This document shows, piece by piece, positions 9,069 through 18,560 of a DNA stretch of 64,000 bases. The number at the start of each line of letters is the position of its first letter. Positions within the stretch are counted from its first letter, which is position 1. Where the stretch lies: the NCBI RefSeq assembly GCF_000187245.1, contig NC_027865.1, positions 806,001 through 870,000 on the forward strand. Reading direction: 5' to 3'. The notes beneath the pieces were generated by a model, which was not told where the DNA came from, searched no databases, and saw only the letters and a list, made by a program, of their open reading frames with translations. Source of the DNA: Ogataea parapolymorpha DL-1 (lineage: Eukaryota > Ascomycota > Pichiomycetes > Pichiales > Pichiaceae). The translations under genes and the position numbers were made by a program.

Positions 9069-9947
9069 ATGGGAGAGGAATTCGAGAGTACAGCTTTGAG
9101 TAAAAAAGAGCAGCGCAAACTCAAAAAGCTTCTGCGCAAAGCCAAGAAGGATGAGGAAGAAGATGACGGCTTAGATTTAGAGAAACTGAACGAAAGCGCA
9201 AGTGAAGAAGAGGAACTGGAGTTGGATCAGGAATCTAACAGCGAGGACGAAGAGGAGTCTGACATTCCGCTTTCTGAGGCAGAATTGGAGCCAGACGCAG
9301 ACGTTGTGCCGCACACAAAGCTTACCGTGAACAAGGTGGCTGCTCTGAAACAGAGCCTTGCAAGTTTTGCATTGCCATGGGATAAATTACCGTTTGATGA
9401 ACATCAATCTGTTACGTCATCAGAGAGAGTGGATACGCAAGTCAAGGACGTTTTCGACGATACAGAACGCGAGTTGGCGTTTTATAAGCAGGGGTTGGAA
9501 GCTGCCAAGATCGCCCGCCAAAAGCTCCTTGCATTAAACGTTCCCTTCACCAGGCCCCCAGACTATTTTGCAGAAATGGTCAAATCGGACGCACATATGG
9601 ACCAACTGAAGGTGAAGCTGATTAAAGAAGCTTCTGAAAAGAAGGCTAGAGAGGAGGCCAGAAGACAGAGACAATTAAAGAAGTTTGGTAAGCAAGTTCA
9701 GAACGAGACCCTGCAAAAGAGACAGAAGGAGAAATCCGAAGCTCTTGCTAAGATCAAGTCTTTGAAACGTAAGAAGCAGAATCATGAAATTGATGAGGAA
9801 GAATTCAATATCGCAGTCGAGGAGGCTGTTGCTGCTGCTCCTGAGCAAGGACGCAGAGGTAACAAGAAACAGAAGGTGGAATCCAAGTTGAACCGCAAGA
9901 AGCCTCAAAGGCCAGGAAAGAGCAAACGACACAGACGGGGTAAATAA
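9069..9947 (+). CDS. EBP2: 60S ribosome biogenesis factor Ebp2
   Basis: 292 residues. A basic N-terminus is followed by an acidic region (about 30-85, many Glu and Asp), then the conserved Ebp2 domain including [27 protein letters not shown] and [19 protein letters not shown], and a long Lys/Arg-rich helical tail ending KRHRRGK. Ebp2 is a nucleolar protein needed for 27S pre-rRNA processing and 60S subunit assembly, acting with Brx1. The domain order and tail fit the family well. It converges with SNU114 with 27 bp between stops. Confidence 0.93.
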   Translation: MGEEFESTALSKKEQRKLKKLLRKAKKDEEEDDGLDLEKLNESASEEEELELDQESNSEDEEESDIPLSEAELEPDADVVPHTKLTVNKVAALKQSLASFALPWDKLPFDEHQSVTSSERVDTQVKDVFDDTERELAFYKQGLEAAKIARQKLLALNVPFTRPPDYFAEMVKSDAHMDQLKVKLIKEASEKKAREEARRQRQLKKFGKQVQNETLQKRQKEKSEALAKIKSLKRKKQNHEIDEEEFNIAVEEAVAAAPEQGRRGNKKQKVESKLNRKKPQRPGKSKRHRRGK

Positions 9948-9974
9948 GTATCTAATATATTAATGTCTTCAAGT

Positions 9975-12830
9975 CTATATAATTCCGGCGCTCTTTAATT
10001 TTTCAAAGACTTCGTGATTCACGTATTTCTTCAAAGACGGCTCGTCATCAAGACCTTTCATTTTCCTGGTTTTCATGGTAAAGTCGCGCGACAGGGACTG
10101 GATTGGTGCAGGCTTAAGCACCGGAATGAAACAGTCCTCGTCCAATGGATCTCCAGGAACCACGGACCAGTGGCTGAACACAAGTTGGCACATTGCTTGG
10201 CCACGACTGTACATTCGAATGTCAGTTTCTAGTCCCACAGACTCGATCACTGGAATATATCCGTACACTTTGTATAGCGGAGTGCCTTCCACGGGATTAT
10301 CGTTGGTGATTTGGCCTCTTCTTCTATCGAGTAGCTTGTTCAGCGCTGGTAACACCGACGAAAAGCACAAAATTTCAATCTCATAAATCGGTTCGAGTAA
10401 TCGCGGAGTAGCAATCATCATTGCCGTGTAGCATGCCTTCCGTGACATCTGAATGATTTGTGCTCCGTTTGATTCTAAAAAGTTTGTAGATAATTGTGCA
10501 CCAATAATCCTGAATTTTATATTTCTCACCGGCTCGTCGCAAAGAGGACCTTCTCTGGTTGACCATTTGAAACCCTGGATAATCAATTCTTTCAGCTCCG
10601 CAAGCCTTGATTTATCTGTCTCCTCAGGTAGTGTGTCTTCGAGAAGTATACACGTTCCCGTTTCATCAGGACCAAATGCCCAAACAGATCTTGCAGCCAA
10701 AGCATCCCATCCATAGTCGTTTCTGAGTCTCTTGGCAAGCTCCCTAGAAGGAATTGATGGTACAAGAACTCCAGCCTCTATGTCTCTGGAAATACTCTCC
10801 TCCAGGGGCTCCGCTATCACTGTAAGACTATTTTTCGTGTTGGCAGATTCTGTAACCAGCTTCACTTTGGAGATGTCCAAACATGTCTCCGAAAATCGAG
10901 CCACAGGATCACTAACCTTGATATCCAATTTAGCATACAGCAGACGCAAATCGTGGAGCAGACAATCCAAGTACAACTCTCCGTATCCCAAGATCACGTG
11001 CTCGCCTCCTTGCTCAACTCTAATCTCTGATCCCACATAAGATCTATTCAGCTTTTTTAGGCCTTCAGTGAATTTCGAAAGCTCAGACGGGTTTGCAGGT
11101 TGCACAGCAACTTTGAAGACCGGTTTGGATATTTTGTCCAATGGCCTGAATATTTCCAGTGTTGGAGACTTGAGCTTTTGGTCGAAAATGGTGGCAGTTT
11201 TGCTGATAAACACGTCAATGTCGTGCCCTGATATTAATCCTATAGACCCTGCTGGAATACCTTCCACTGGGATCTTGTAGCGCGTGCAGCTTAAAAACGC
11301 GCGCCGAACGTCCTGCACTTTCATGTCATCTGTAAATTCGGGGCTGTAGTTTTCGCCCAGTAGCAGAACTGAATTGCCTGTTTTTAGTGTGCCTGAGAGC
11401 ACGCGCACCTGAGCATAGAACCTGGCGGCACTAGCTGAGTCAATGAGCTTTGCCACATACGCTATGACTGGGCCGTTTGGATCGCATTTTTCAATATGTG
11501 AAAGCAGTTCATCAGAGGCATTGCCTTTGTATAGTAAATTGAATTTATCAACATTCATGTCCTCTGGGGAAGGCATTTGCTGTATTAAGTCGACAAAGGG
11601 TGGGCAGACACCTCCGAAAAATGCAAAAAAGACCTCTTTTAACAGAAGTTGGACATCTAGCTTGAATTTTGAAGGATGAATACTGGTAATTCCATGGGAC
11701 TCCTCGAGATATTGTTCTAATTCTTTTGGACTTTTCGTCAAAGTAGCGGTGATCAGCTTATATATCGGTTCCAAGACAAACTTGATGAAACTTCTGGATT
11801 TGGCATGAGCTGCCTTGTCTGGAGGCTTAACAGTAAATTTCTTGTCAATATAATAAATGTCTCCCCAAAGTTTGGTAGCAAATGTGTCAATATCCAACTT
11901 GGAGTTATCAAGGTATTTCTTTGCAATACTGCGCAAAGTGAAACAGCTGTTGAGGTTGCTGGAGCTAAAACAAACATTTCCAAGAGCAGGCGAGAGAGCC
12001 GTTTGTCGTGTGTAGCTGCCATTTTTGACGTGCTTAGATGAAGAAACATAGTCGTTGATTTCGTGAACAATGCTGCGAAGTTTATAGTAGGCGTCTAGTG
12101 GCGGTAGTCTGAGTTCCAAAATCAAGCGGTCAAACTTCGAAATGTTGAGACAAAAGGGAGTGTTTGTAAGCAAAATATGATCTAGAGCCAGCTGCAAACC
12201 TTTGGTTAAACCTTCAACCACGTCAACAACTAGAACTGCAACATCAGCAAGTCTTACTGCCACAGCCATTTCATCAACAAAATCAACGTGTCCAGGGGCG
12301 TCAAGAATGTGTGTGACGGTGGATTTTTGTTCGAGATCTGGCATTAATAGTGACATGGTAGATGTCTTTATGGAAATCCCCCGTTTGATCTCTATCGTGT
12401 GATTGTCCGTGTATCGAAGAGGCTTGTAATCTTTCGCTTGAATGTGATTGATGTCATGGGTTTCATGGACTAGTTGGTCTAGAAACGTAGTTTTCCCTGA
12501 GTGCAAACCACCGACAAGTGCAATATTTCGCACTTTGGACGGGAGGAATGTCATATTCCATAAATAATCCTTTGAATAGAATGTCTCAGGAAGGTCTTCC
12601 TCTTCTACTTTAAACTTTTGCTCTGTAACAGGCTCAACAATAGGCTCACTAATATCTTTTGCATCAGATGTCGCTATAATAGTCTCTACATCTTCTCCAA
12701 AAACCTCTTGTAATTCAGGCTGTCTAACAGCGACCTCCGAGTGGTTGACCTCCATTGCCTCGTCACTTGAGCTCTCGGTCTCTGGAACACCAATAAGGTT
12801 TCCAAACTCATCGTAGAGTTCTTCAGACAT
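9975..12830 (-). CDS. SNU114: U5 snRNP GTPase Snu114
   Basis: 951 residues with an acidic N-terminal extension (1-85) and then the EF-2-like domain series. G-domain motifs: GGLHSGKT (G1), DAPGH (G3) and, at G4, SKFD with Ser231 where the family normally has Asn (NKxD). The signature DRLILELRLPPLDAYYKL follows directly. Domains II-V (about 460-930) include GYGELYLDCLLHDLR and RRGQITNDNP, typical of Snu114 and EF-2. It controls Brr2 helicase during spliceosome activation and disassembly. It is divergent from the permease gene (70 bp between starts). The G4 substitution is the only odd residue I noticed. Confidence 0.95.
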   Translation of the reverse strand: MSEELYDEFGNLIGVPETESSSDEAMEVNHSEVAVRQPELQEVFGEDVETIIATSDAKDISEPIVEPVTEQKFKVEEEDLPETFYSKDYLWNMTFLPSKVRNIALVGGLHSGKTTFLDQLVHETHDINHIQAKDYKPLRYTDNHTIEIKRGISIKTSTMSLLMPDLEQKSTVTHILDAPGHVDFVDEMAVAVRLADVAVLVVDVVEGLTKGLQLALDHILLTNTPFCLNISKFDRLILELRLPPLDAYYKLRSIVHEINDYVSSSKHVKNGSYTRQTALSPALGNVCFSSSNLNSCFTLRSIAKKYLDNSKLDIDTFATKLWGDIYYIDKKFTVKPPDKAAHAKSRSFIKFVLEPIYKLITATLTKSPKELEQYLEESHGITSIHPSKFKLDVQLLLKEVFFAFFGGVCPPFVDLIQQMPSPEDMNVDKFNLLYKGNASDELLSHIEKCDPNGPVIAYVAKLIDSASAARFYAQVRVLSGTLKTGNSVLLLGENYSPEFTDDMKVQDVRRAFLSCTRYKIPVEGIPAGSIGLISGHDIDVFISKTATIFDQKLKSPTLEIFRPLDKISKPVFKVAVQPANPSELSKFTEGLKKLNRSYVGSEIRVEQGGEHVILGYGELYLDCLLHDLRLLYAKLDIKVSDPVARFSETCLDISKVKLVTESANTKNSLTVIAEPLEESISRDIEAGVLVPSIPSRELAKRLRNDYGWDALAARSVWAFGPDETGTCILLEDTLPEETDKSRLAELKELIIQGFKWSTREGPLCDEPVRNIKFRIIGAQLSTNFLESNGAQIIQMSRKACYTAMMIATPRLLEPIYEIEILCFSSVLPALNKLLDRRRGQITNDNPVEGTPLYKVYGYIPVIESVGLETDIRMYSRGQAMCQLVFSHWSVVPGDPLDEDCFIPVLKPAPIQSLSRDFTMKTRKMKGLDDEPSLKKYVNHEVFEKLKSAGII

Positions 12831-12900
12831 ATTCAGGCTAGGTTAATTTTTTTAACATTTATAGACAAAAGCGAAAAATATAAATAAATTCAATATTATC

Positions 12901-14712
12901 ATGGACAACCAACAGCCTGTGATATATTCTCTTTTGCCAAACTCCGAGCGTCTCCGACATATAAGAGAACATGTTATCCATGATATTAATGACATCTGGC
13001 AAGATGGAGATGTTTCCGAGCAGATTGAACACTTCAAATACAAACAGGAACTCAAAAAGAAGTTCTCATTTGGCTCCATCATTGGTCTGGGGTTTTCCCT
13101 CATGAACGTTCCTTTTGGAATTTCCTCGACCTTGTCAATTGGGCTTGTTTGCGGCTCCAGCTTTACCATACTTTGGGGTTGGGTTCTTTTCTCGTTGTTC
13201 ACCCTCTTCATATCGCTGTCCCTGGGTGAGATTTCCGGGAAATTTCCCAGCTCCGGAGGTGTCTATCATTACAGCAGCATACTTGCCAATGAAAAATACG
13301 CATTGGCAAGTTCTTGGTTTACCGGATGGTATCTGGTACTAGGGAATTGGCTGATGTTCATCTCGTACGCATTTGGAGGGAGTCAGTTTATTCTTTCAAT
13401 TTTGGGTATCAAAAGTCAAGACTACAAGCACGATGACTTGTTTGTTCTGTTGCTCTACTTTCTAATTATCACTCTTAGTGGGCTGGTGAATCTCAAATTC
13501 CAACGACAACTTGAGAAGATCAATAAGTTATGCATTTACTGGACCATATACACGGTTCTGGTGATGGATTTTCTGCTACTAATATTCAGTACAGATTTCC
13601 ACGATGTCAAATATATTTTAACTAATTTCGATGCTTCCAGAAGCGGCTGGCCTGCAGTGATTGCATTTTTTGTTGGTGGTATTCAGTTTTCCTCGCTTAC
13701 GTTCAATGGTTATGGAATGATTGTCTCCATGAGTGAGGAAGTGCAAACTCCTGAAAAAACGATACCACGTGGTCTGTTAGTCTCTGTGTTGGTCAGCAGT
13801 CTGACAGGCCTCATATTCATCATCCCAATTTTGAGTATTCTTCCTGATCTCGAGCTTCTTCTAGATCAAAACCCCGATATCTTTCCTATTGATATCGTGT
13901 TCAAACTGTCGACAAAGTCTATTTTGGTCTCATTTGTCTTGGTGATCCTCATTATCGGCTCTTCAACGTTCGCTACTATTGGCTCGCTCACCACAGCCTC
14001 TAGAACTGTGTACGCCTTGGGAAGAGATCGCGGATTACCTTTCAATCAGCTTTGGGAGCAAGTTGATACCATGTCGGACGAGGAAATAGTCCCCAAAAAT
14101 GCTCTTTTGCTTTCCGTTGCAGTCTCGTTTTTGCTTGGCACGTTCTCAATGGTCTCCAGTACTGCATTCAATGCGTTTGTGGGATGTGCTGTCGTGTCGT
14201 TGAATGCTGCTAATGGAATACCGATACTCTCTTCCATTCTCAACAAGAGACGCAAAATCCGTGGATCTGCTTTCAAGTTGCGCAAGCTGGGCTATGTCAT
14301 CAACGGCTTTAGCGTGGTATTCATTTTGCTTACCATTGTTGTTCTTTGCATGCCTCCTTCAAGATATATCGATATTACCACTATGAATTATGCTGTCGCT
14401 GTCTTCGGTTTGTTCACCCTCATGATTGCTGTCTTGTACTATGTCTGGGGAAGACACAATTTCCACGGCCCATTGCTCGATACCGATGAACAGGCTGAAA
14501 TTGCAGCTCTGGCTACCGCCCTCGAAAACGTTCAGTCTACCCAGGAGCAAGATCAAGACGATGATCAGTTTGTTCTTGAAGACAGCGAGTACATTTCGCA
14601 CAAAACTCCACCTCTTGATGATGACACTGATACCCTCTTTGACATCTCTCAAAGCCAAGCATCCTCTTCAGATCAACCAATATTCGATCCGAAGCCTAAA
14701 GACTCCAACTAA
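12901..14712 (+). CDS. APC-superfamily amino acid / polyamine / choline permease
   Basis: 603 residues with about 12 hydrophobic segments between residues 60 and 520 and hydrophilic cytosolic ends. The GSIIGLGFSLMNVPFGISSTL helix 1, the ISGKFPSSGGVYHY loop and the SRTVYALGRDRGLPF motif are features of the fungal GABA/choline/polyamine branch (Uga4, Hnm1, Bio5, Tpo5). Which substrate it moves cannot be read from sequence. The C-terminal tail (about 520-603) is acidic and Ser/Gln-rich, probably a regulatory cytosolic tail. A perfect 11-bp inverted repeat lies inside the coding region at 13281-13311. Confidence 0.9.
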   Translation: MDNQQPVIYSLLPNSERLRHIREHVIHDINDIWQDGDVSEQIEHFKYKQELKKKFSFGSIIGLGFSLMNVPFGISSTLSIGLVCGSSFTILWGWVLFSLFTLFISLSLGEISGKFPSSGGVYHYSSILANEKYALASSWFTGWYLVLGNWLMFISYAFGGSQFILSILGIKSQDYKHDDLFVLLLYFLIITLSGLVNLKFQRQLEKINKLCIYWTIYTVLVMDFLLLIFSTDFHDVKYILTNFDASRSGWPAVIAFFVGGIQFSSLTFNGYGMIVSMSEEVQTPEKTIPRGLLVSVLVSSLTGLIFIIPILSILPDLELLLDQNPDIFPIDIVFKLSTKSILVSFVLVILIIGSSTFATIGSLTTASRTVYALGRDRGLPFNQLWEQVDTMSDEEIVPKNALLLSVAVSFLLGTFSMVSSTAFNAFVGCAVVSLNAANGIPILSSILNKRRKIRGSAFKLRKLGYVINGFSVVFILLTIVVLCMPPSRYIDITTMNYAVAVFGLFTLMIAVLYYVWGRHNFHGPLLDTDEQAEIAALATALENVQSTQEQDQDDDQFVLEDSEYISHKTPPLDDDTDTLFDISQSQASSSDQPIFDPKPKDSN

Positions 14713-15084
14713 TAGCTCCGCATGCATATATTCAATGTAAAGTACTTTATATTATCTTTCAAAAATCCACTCGATTCGAACGGTATTATTGGAGAGTCTG
14801 ACTGGTAGTAGAAATTGGTTTCTAACAAGCTCCAACCGAGGTATCAGTTTCTCAAAACTGATCATCAAGAAAGATCTGGTGATTATCAGAGATCGTTCGT
14901 AGTTCGCAACCCAATCTGCAACTGGCGTTATCAAACTTAAAAGATTGTAGTTCAGAGTAGCCAATTCATGGTGGTCTGCCTTTCTATAAAGGCAGATCCA
15001 TTTAAAAAACAGCCGGCCCGATTATCCTGCATCAAATATTCCCCCAAAATATTTTCTGGGAATATTTTGAAAAATTATAGACAA
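14713..15084 (+). other. Permease-IFM1 intergenic region
   Basis: 372 bp between the permease stop and the preferred IFM1 start. It holds a perfect 9-bp inverted repeat around a TATA-like core (14975-14996), an ACAGCCGG near 15010, and a minus-strand open stretch (14752 to about 15010) that has no ATG. An ATG at 14968 is in frame with IFM1. No RNA gene was recognised. Confidence 0.5.
14975..14996. promoter_or_regulatory. Perfect 9-bp inverted repeat enclosing CTATAAA
   Basis: Arms TCTGCCTTT and AAAGGCAGA are separated by CTAT, so the palindrome contains CTATAAA, a good TATA match, at its centre. It lies about 90 bp upstream of the preferred IFM1 start at 15085 and directly after the alternative ATG at 14968. 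If the TATA is used, transcripts would begin downstream of 14968, which supports the later start. Confidence 0.45.
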
Positions 15085-17346
15085 ATGTATTTGAGGTCCT
15101 GCCAAACCGGTTTGATGCGGACGATCCTATGTCGCTCGTCAAGTGGTTTTAGATTATACTCTTCTGGTGTGCGCCGCTCTCGATTTCAAAGAACTTCATT
15201 AGGTGAAAAACAACAGGAGCAGACAAATAAACCTTCCGAGACCAACCCCAAGGTACAAAAAAATATTCCCAAACCAGTTTCAAAAAATGTGGACCCAAAT
15301 CGCCCTCCAAAACGACAGGAATCTGCATCGTCGAGTCGAAAGACAAATGATAGAAAAAACAATGACCATGGACGCCAGCCGAAACAGGTTGCGCAAACAC
15401 CACCAGCAAAGAAAAAGCCAGTTCAGATCAAAGTTAAATACAAGCCAAAGCCGAAACAAGATTCCTCGAGCAACCGCCCAAAACTAGACATTCCGACCTT
15501 TTTAGCAATTGCCAACTTTGCACAAATCCTTCGAGTCCGATTTCCTGACCTACTACGAAGAATGAAAGATCTAGGATTTGAAAACATGACCAACGACTAT
15601 ATTCTCGATTCTGAGACTGCAGCCCTCATTGCAGACGAGTACGGGTTTGACGTTAATACAAATGATGATACTGGTGCGGATCTGTTTCCCTCGCCTGAGC
15701 CGACTGACCCCAAGCTACTAAAACCTAGAGCTCCTATTGTTACCATCATGGGCCACGTTGACCATGGTAAAACCACGGTTCTTGATTATTTGAGAAAGTC
15801 ATCTATTGTCAAAGGTGAACATGGTGGAATCACACAACATATAGGTGCTTTTGTTGTGAAGACGCCAGTGTCTAAGAAAACGATAACTTTTCTGGATACA
15901 CCAGGACATGCAGCTTTTCTAAATATGCGAGAGCGTGGGGCTAACATAACTGATGTTGTAGTTTTGGTTGTGGCTGCTGAAGACTCTGTGATGCCGCAAA
16001 CAAAGGAAGCTATTCGGCATGCAAGAAATGCAGGTGTGCCAATGGTTGTTGCAATAAATAAATGCGATAAAGAAGAGGCAAATCCGGACAAAGTTGTTGC
16101 AGATCTCTCAGCAAATGGCGTGGAGGTTGAAGATTATGGTGGAGACGTTCCAACAGTTAGAATCTCTGCCAAGACAGGAATGGGTATGGAAGAACTTGAA
16201 GAAACCATCGTGGCTGTTGCCGAGTTGCAGGATATAAAAACTCAGGAAGACAAAGTTCCAGTTGAGGGGTGGGTTTTGGAGTCGCAGGTTAAGAAAGGCT
16301 TGGGAAATGTGGCTACCTTTTTGGTTATTAAAGGTAAACTGAAACCAGGAGCTGTTTTGGTTGCTGGACAGACCTGGTGTAAAGTTAGAGCCATGAAGGA
16401 CGAGTTTGGTAAACCAGTAAAGGTTGCTGGGCCTTCCACTCCAGTTGAAATATCCGGCTGGAAAGACATTCCAGATGCTGGAGAAATGGCCCTCGAGGCA
16501 TCCAGCGAAGCTTTGGCTAAAAAAGTGATTTCGAATAGAGAGAAACGAAAGCTTCTGTTAGAAGAAGCGTCTCAAATTGAGCAAATGAATAAGCAAATGC
16601 TGGAGAAAATGGAAGCATCTCGTCGTGAGGAGAAAATCCAAGAGTACCAGCTTGAAGGTCTTACGATGGATGAGATTAGAGAATTGGAACCAGAACTGTT
16701 TGACGATGAAGAAACAAAGTTACTAGAAGTTCCGTTCATCATAAAGGCAGACGTTAGTGGCTCTGCTGAAGCTATATCTCAAAGCATTTCGGGACTTGGT
16801 AATGATGAGGTGCAGTCGACTGTTTTATATGAAGAAGTGGGACCTCCAACAGAAAGTGATATTGAGCGTGCGAAACTGTCTAATGCCCAGATTCTGGCAT
16901 TCAATGTCAAGGTTCCTAAAGACATTATCAATCTTGCATCTCTCAATGGTGTTGAGATCAAAGAGTTCAAAGTCATCTATCATTTAATCGAAGACGTTAT
17001 GGGATATTTGACCTCAAAGTTGCCAAAGAAATATGAAACAAAAATACACTCCAGTGCATCAGTCAAGCAGATCTTCGAGATCAGTTTAAGGAATAAGTCT
17101 AAGATGAAAATTGCCGGATGTCGTGTCGTCAATGGAACTTTCAAACGGAGCGCAACTGTGCGCTTGATAAGAAATGGTAAGGAAATATACAGAGGAAGAG
17201 TTAGACAACTGAAACACGAAAAGGAAGATGTCAGTGAAGTCACTAATGGTGTCGAGTGTGGTGTTGCTCTAGACGGAAACGTAGAATTGCAAGTTGGAGA
17301 TGTGATCGAAGCCATCGAGGAGATAGAAATACAGAGACATTTGTAA
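15085..17346 (+). CDS. IFM1: Mitochondrial translation initiation factor IF-2
   Basis: 753 residues from MYLRSCQTG. An in-frame ATG at 14968 would add 39 residues, and one at 15115 gives MRTILCRSSSGFRLYSS. I prefer 15085 because a TATA-containing palindrome lies just after 14968 and the shorter form has a good presequence. The protein has a Lys/Pro/Gln-rich linker (to ~150), an IF2-N-like region (~150-195), a GTPase domain with GHVDHGKT (223-230), DTPGHA and NKCD, and then the IF2-type beta-barrels and C-terminal domains. It delivers fMet-tRNA to the mitochondrial small ribosomal subunit. Converges with the next gene (38 bp). Confidence 0.93.
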   Translation: MYLRSCQTGLMRTILCRSSSGFRLYSSGVRRSRFQRTSLGEKQQEQTNKPSETNPKVQKNIPKPVSKNVDPNRPPKRQESASSSRKTNDRKNNDHGRQPKQVAQTPPAKKKPVQIKVKYKPKPKQDSSSNRPKLDIPTFLAIANFAQILRVRFPDLLRRMKDLGFENMTNDYILDSETAALIADEYGFDVNTNDDTGADLFPSPEPTDPKLLKPRAPIVTIMGHVDHGKTTVLDYLRKSSIVKGEHGGITQHIGAFVVKTPVSKKTITFLDTPGHAAFLNMRERGANITDVVVLVVAAEDSVMPQTKEAIRHARNAGVPMVVAINKCDKEEANPDKVVADLSANGVEVEDYGGDVPTVRISAKTGMGMEELEETIVAVAELQDIKTQEDKVPVEGWVLESQVKKGLGNVATFLVIKGKLKPGAVLVAGQTWCKVRAMKDEFGKPVKVAGPSTPVEISGWKDIPDAGEMALEASSEALAKKVISNREKRKLLLEEASQIEQMNKQMLEKMEASRREEKIQEYQLEGLTMDEIRELEPELFDDEETKLLEVPFIIKADVSGSAEAISQSISGLGNDEVQSTVLYEEVGPPTESDIERAKLSNAQILAFNVKVPKDIINLASLNGVEIKEFKVIYHLIEDVMGYLTSKLPKKYETKIHSSASVKQIFEISLRNKSKMKIAGCRVVNGTFKRSATVRLIRNGKEIYRGRVRQLKHEKEDVSEVTNGVECGVALDGNVELQVGDVIEAIEEIEIQRHL

Positions 17347-17384
17347 TTAGATATTGTAAATAGCATGAAAAGCCTGTAATATAT

Positions 17385-18485
17385 CTATTTTGATAACATT
17401 TGACGCCTTTCAGAACCATAAAAGCTATCTGCTAACAAGTTCTGATAAAGTTTGTATATTAGGGCTAGTTCCTCATTGTTGCTAGTTTCAAGTTTGGCGT
17501 GGTATTTGTTTAGAAAAGCGCGCTTTGATTCATTGAATTCCAATTTGCCGACCAAACTTTGTAACAAATGCGGCGAATCTGACTGCTCCTGATCTTCAAT
17601 CAAATACTGCAGAAGCTGTCTATCTGCACCAAACAAAAAGCTGAGAATCTGATCAACTTTCAGGCGGTCAATTTTGTAAAAGTCTAGTTTGAGCAGCACG
17701 TTCTCCAGTTGACTGTCGTAATCAGATGTTACCTCCGTTGAGATGTTGGAGCAGTTGTTATCAGTGATCGATTCTTCTGGGCTTGCCTGTCTTATTTCAT
17801 GCTTGATTTCGGGGCTATTGATATGAGCGTGTTTTTGATCCAGAACCAAAGTGGTTGGCAAGTGAAGCAAGCTTGCATCAGCTCCTGGAGCTAGTTCTCT
17901 CTTTCGCACCCAAACCCTTCTCCGAACAAAATTCCCAAACCTTCCTACTCCTTTCCATTTGCGGCTTCCAAAACGAACCTTAGAATAAACCCAACCTTCT
18001 TGGTCCACATCTTGGATCATCAAAATAAACCAGTTGTTCCAACTCCAACGCCAGCTTCTACTGGGCAAAGGATACAGGTTGAGACTTGTAATCGCATGTC
18101 CTCTTAATGTCTGGAACTTGGGAGGATCTAGAGGATACAAAAGCGATTCTCGACTATACATAGGTATTCCAAGTAATGTTGCCCCTCTTTGATTCTCTAT
18201 GATCACTTCATATTTGTATGTCTCCTCCCCTCCACCAAATTGGCTCTCGAATCTGCTGATGTCGCCCAAATCCACGTCGTTCCCACTAAAATGTGCCAAA
18301 CAATCCAAAAATTCGGCGGAATCTTTGAATTGTGGAAGCCTTGTTAAATGCTTTTCGATGTTGTCGTAATGAGAAACCTGGCCTTCTAATAAAGATTCAT
18401 TTAATCCATTGTTTGTCGCGTAGCGGCTCTGAAGCGTAGAACTAACGACAAATTCATCCCTGGATTCTTGTTTTGCCGCTGCCAT
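17385..18485 (-). CDS. Dysferlin-domain (DysF) protein
   Basis: 366 residues. A dysferlin-type repeat is visible: YKYEVIIENQRG (90-101) with LYPLDPPKF (117-125) and a Trp-rich core WRWSWNNWFI (145-154), then GWVYSKVRFGSRKWKGV and RRRVWVRKRE (164-197), the N- and C-terminal DysF halves. In yeasts this domain occurs in peroxisomal ER proteins Pex30, Pex31 and Pex32 and in Spo73. No membrane segment is evident, so it is closer to the soluble Spo73 or S. pombe-type proteins than to reticulon-like Pex30. Function is uncertain; a role in ER, peroxisome or prospore membrane is inferred from the domain only. It is divergent from SET2 (75 bp). Confidence 0.75.
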   Translation of the reverse strand: MAAAKQESRDEFVVSSTLQSRYATNNGLNESLLEGQVSHYDNIEKHLTRLPQFKDSAEFLDCLAHFSGNDVDLGDISRFESQFGGGEETYKYEVIIENQRGATLLGIPMYSRESLLYPLDPPKFQTLRGHAITSLNLYPLPSRSWRWSWNNWFILMIQDVDQEGWVYSKVRFGSRKWKGVGRFGNFVRRRVWVRKRELAPGADASLLHLPTTLVLDQKHAHINSPEIKHEIRQASPEESITDNNCSNISTEVTSDYDSQLENVLLKLDFYKIDRLKVDQILSFLFGADRQLLQYLIEDQEQSDSPHLLQSLVGKLEFNESKRAFLNKYHAKLETSNNEELALIYKLYQNLLADSFYGSERRQMLSK

Positions 18486-18560
18486 AAAAAGGGAGAACTA
18501 GTCCATTTATTTCCCTCCAAAAAAATAAACATATTTTCCAATCGTTGGAATACCTGAAAA

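Noticed and set aside
14752..15010. Minus-strand open frame of about 86 codons between the permease and IFM1 with protein-like residues.
   Set aside because: It has no ATG near its beginning (TTG only), is bounded by an upstream stop, and no donor/branch/acceptor set like the real introns joins it to another exon.
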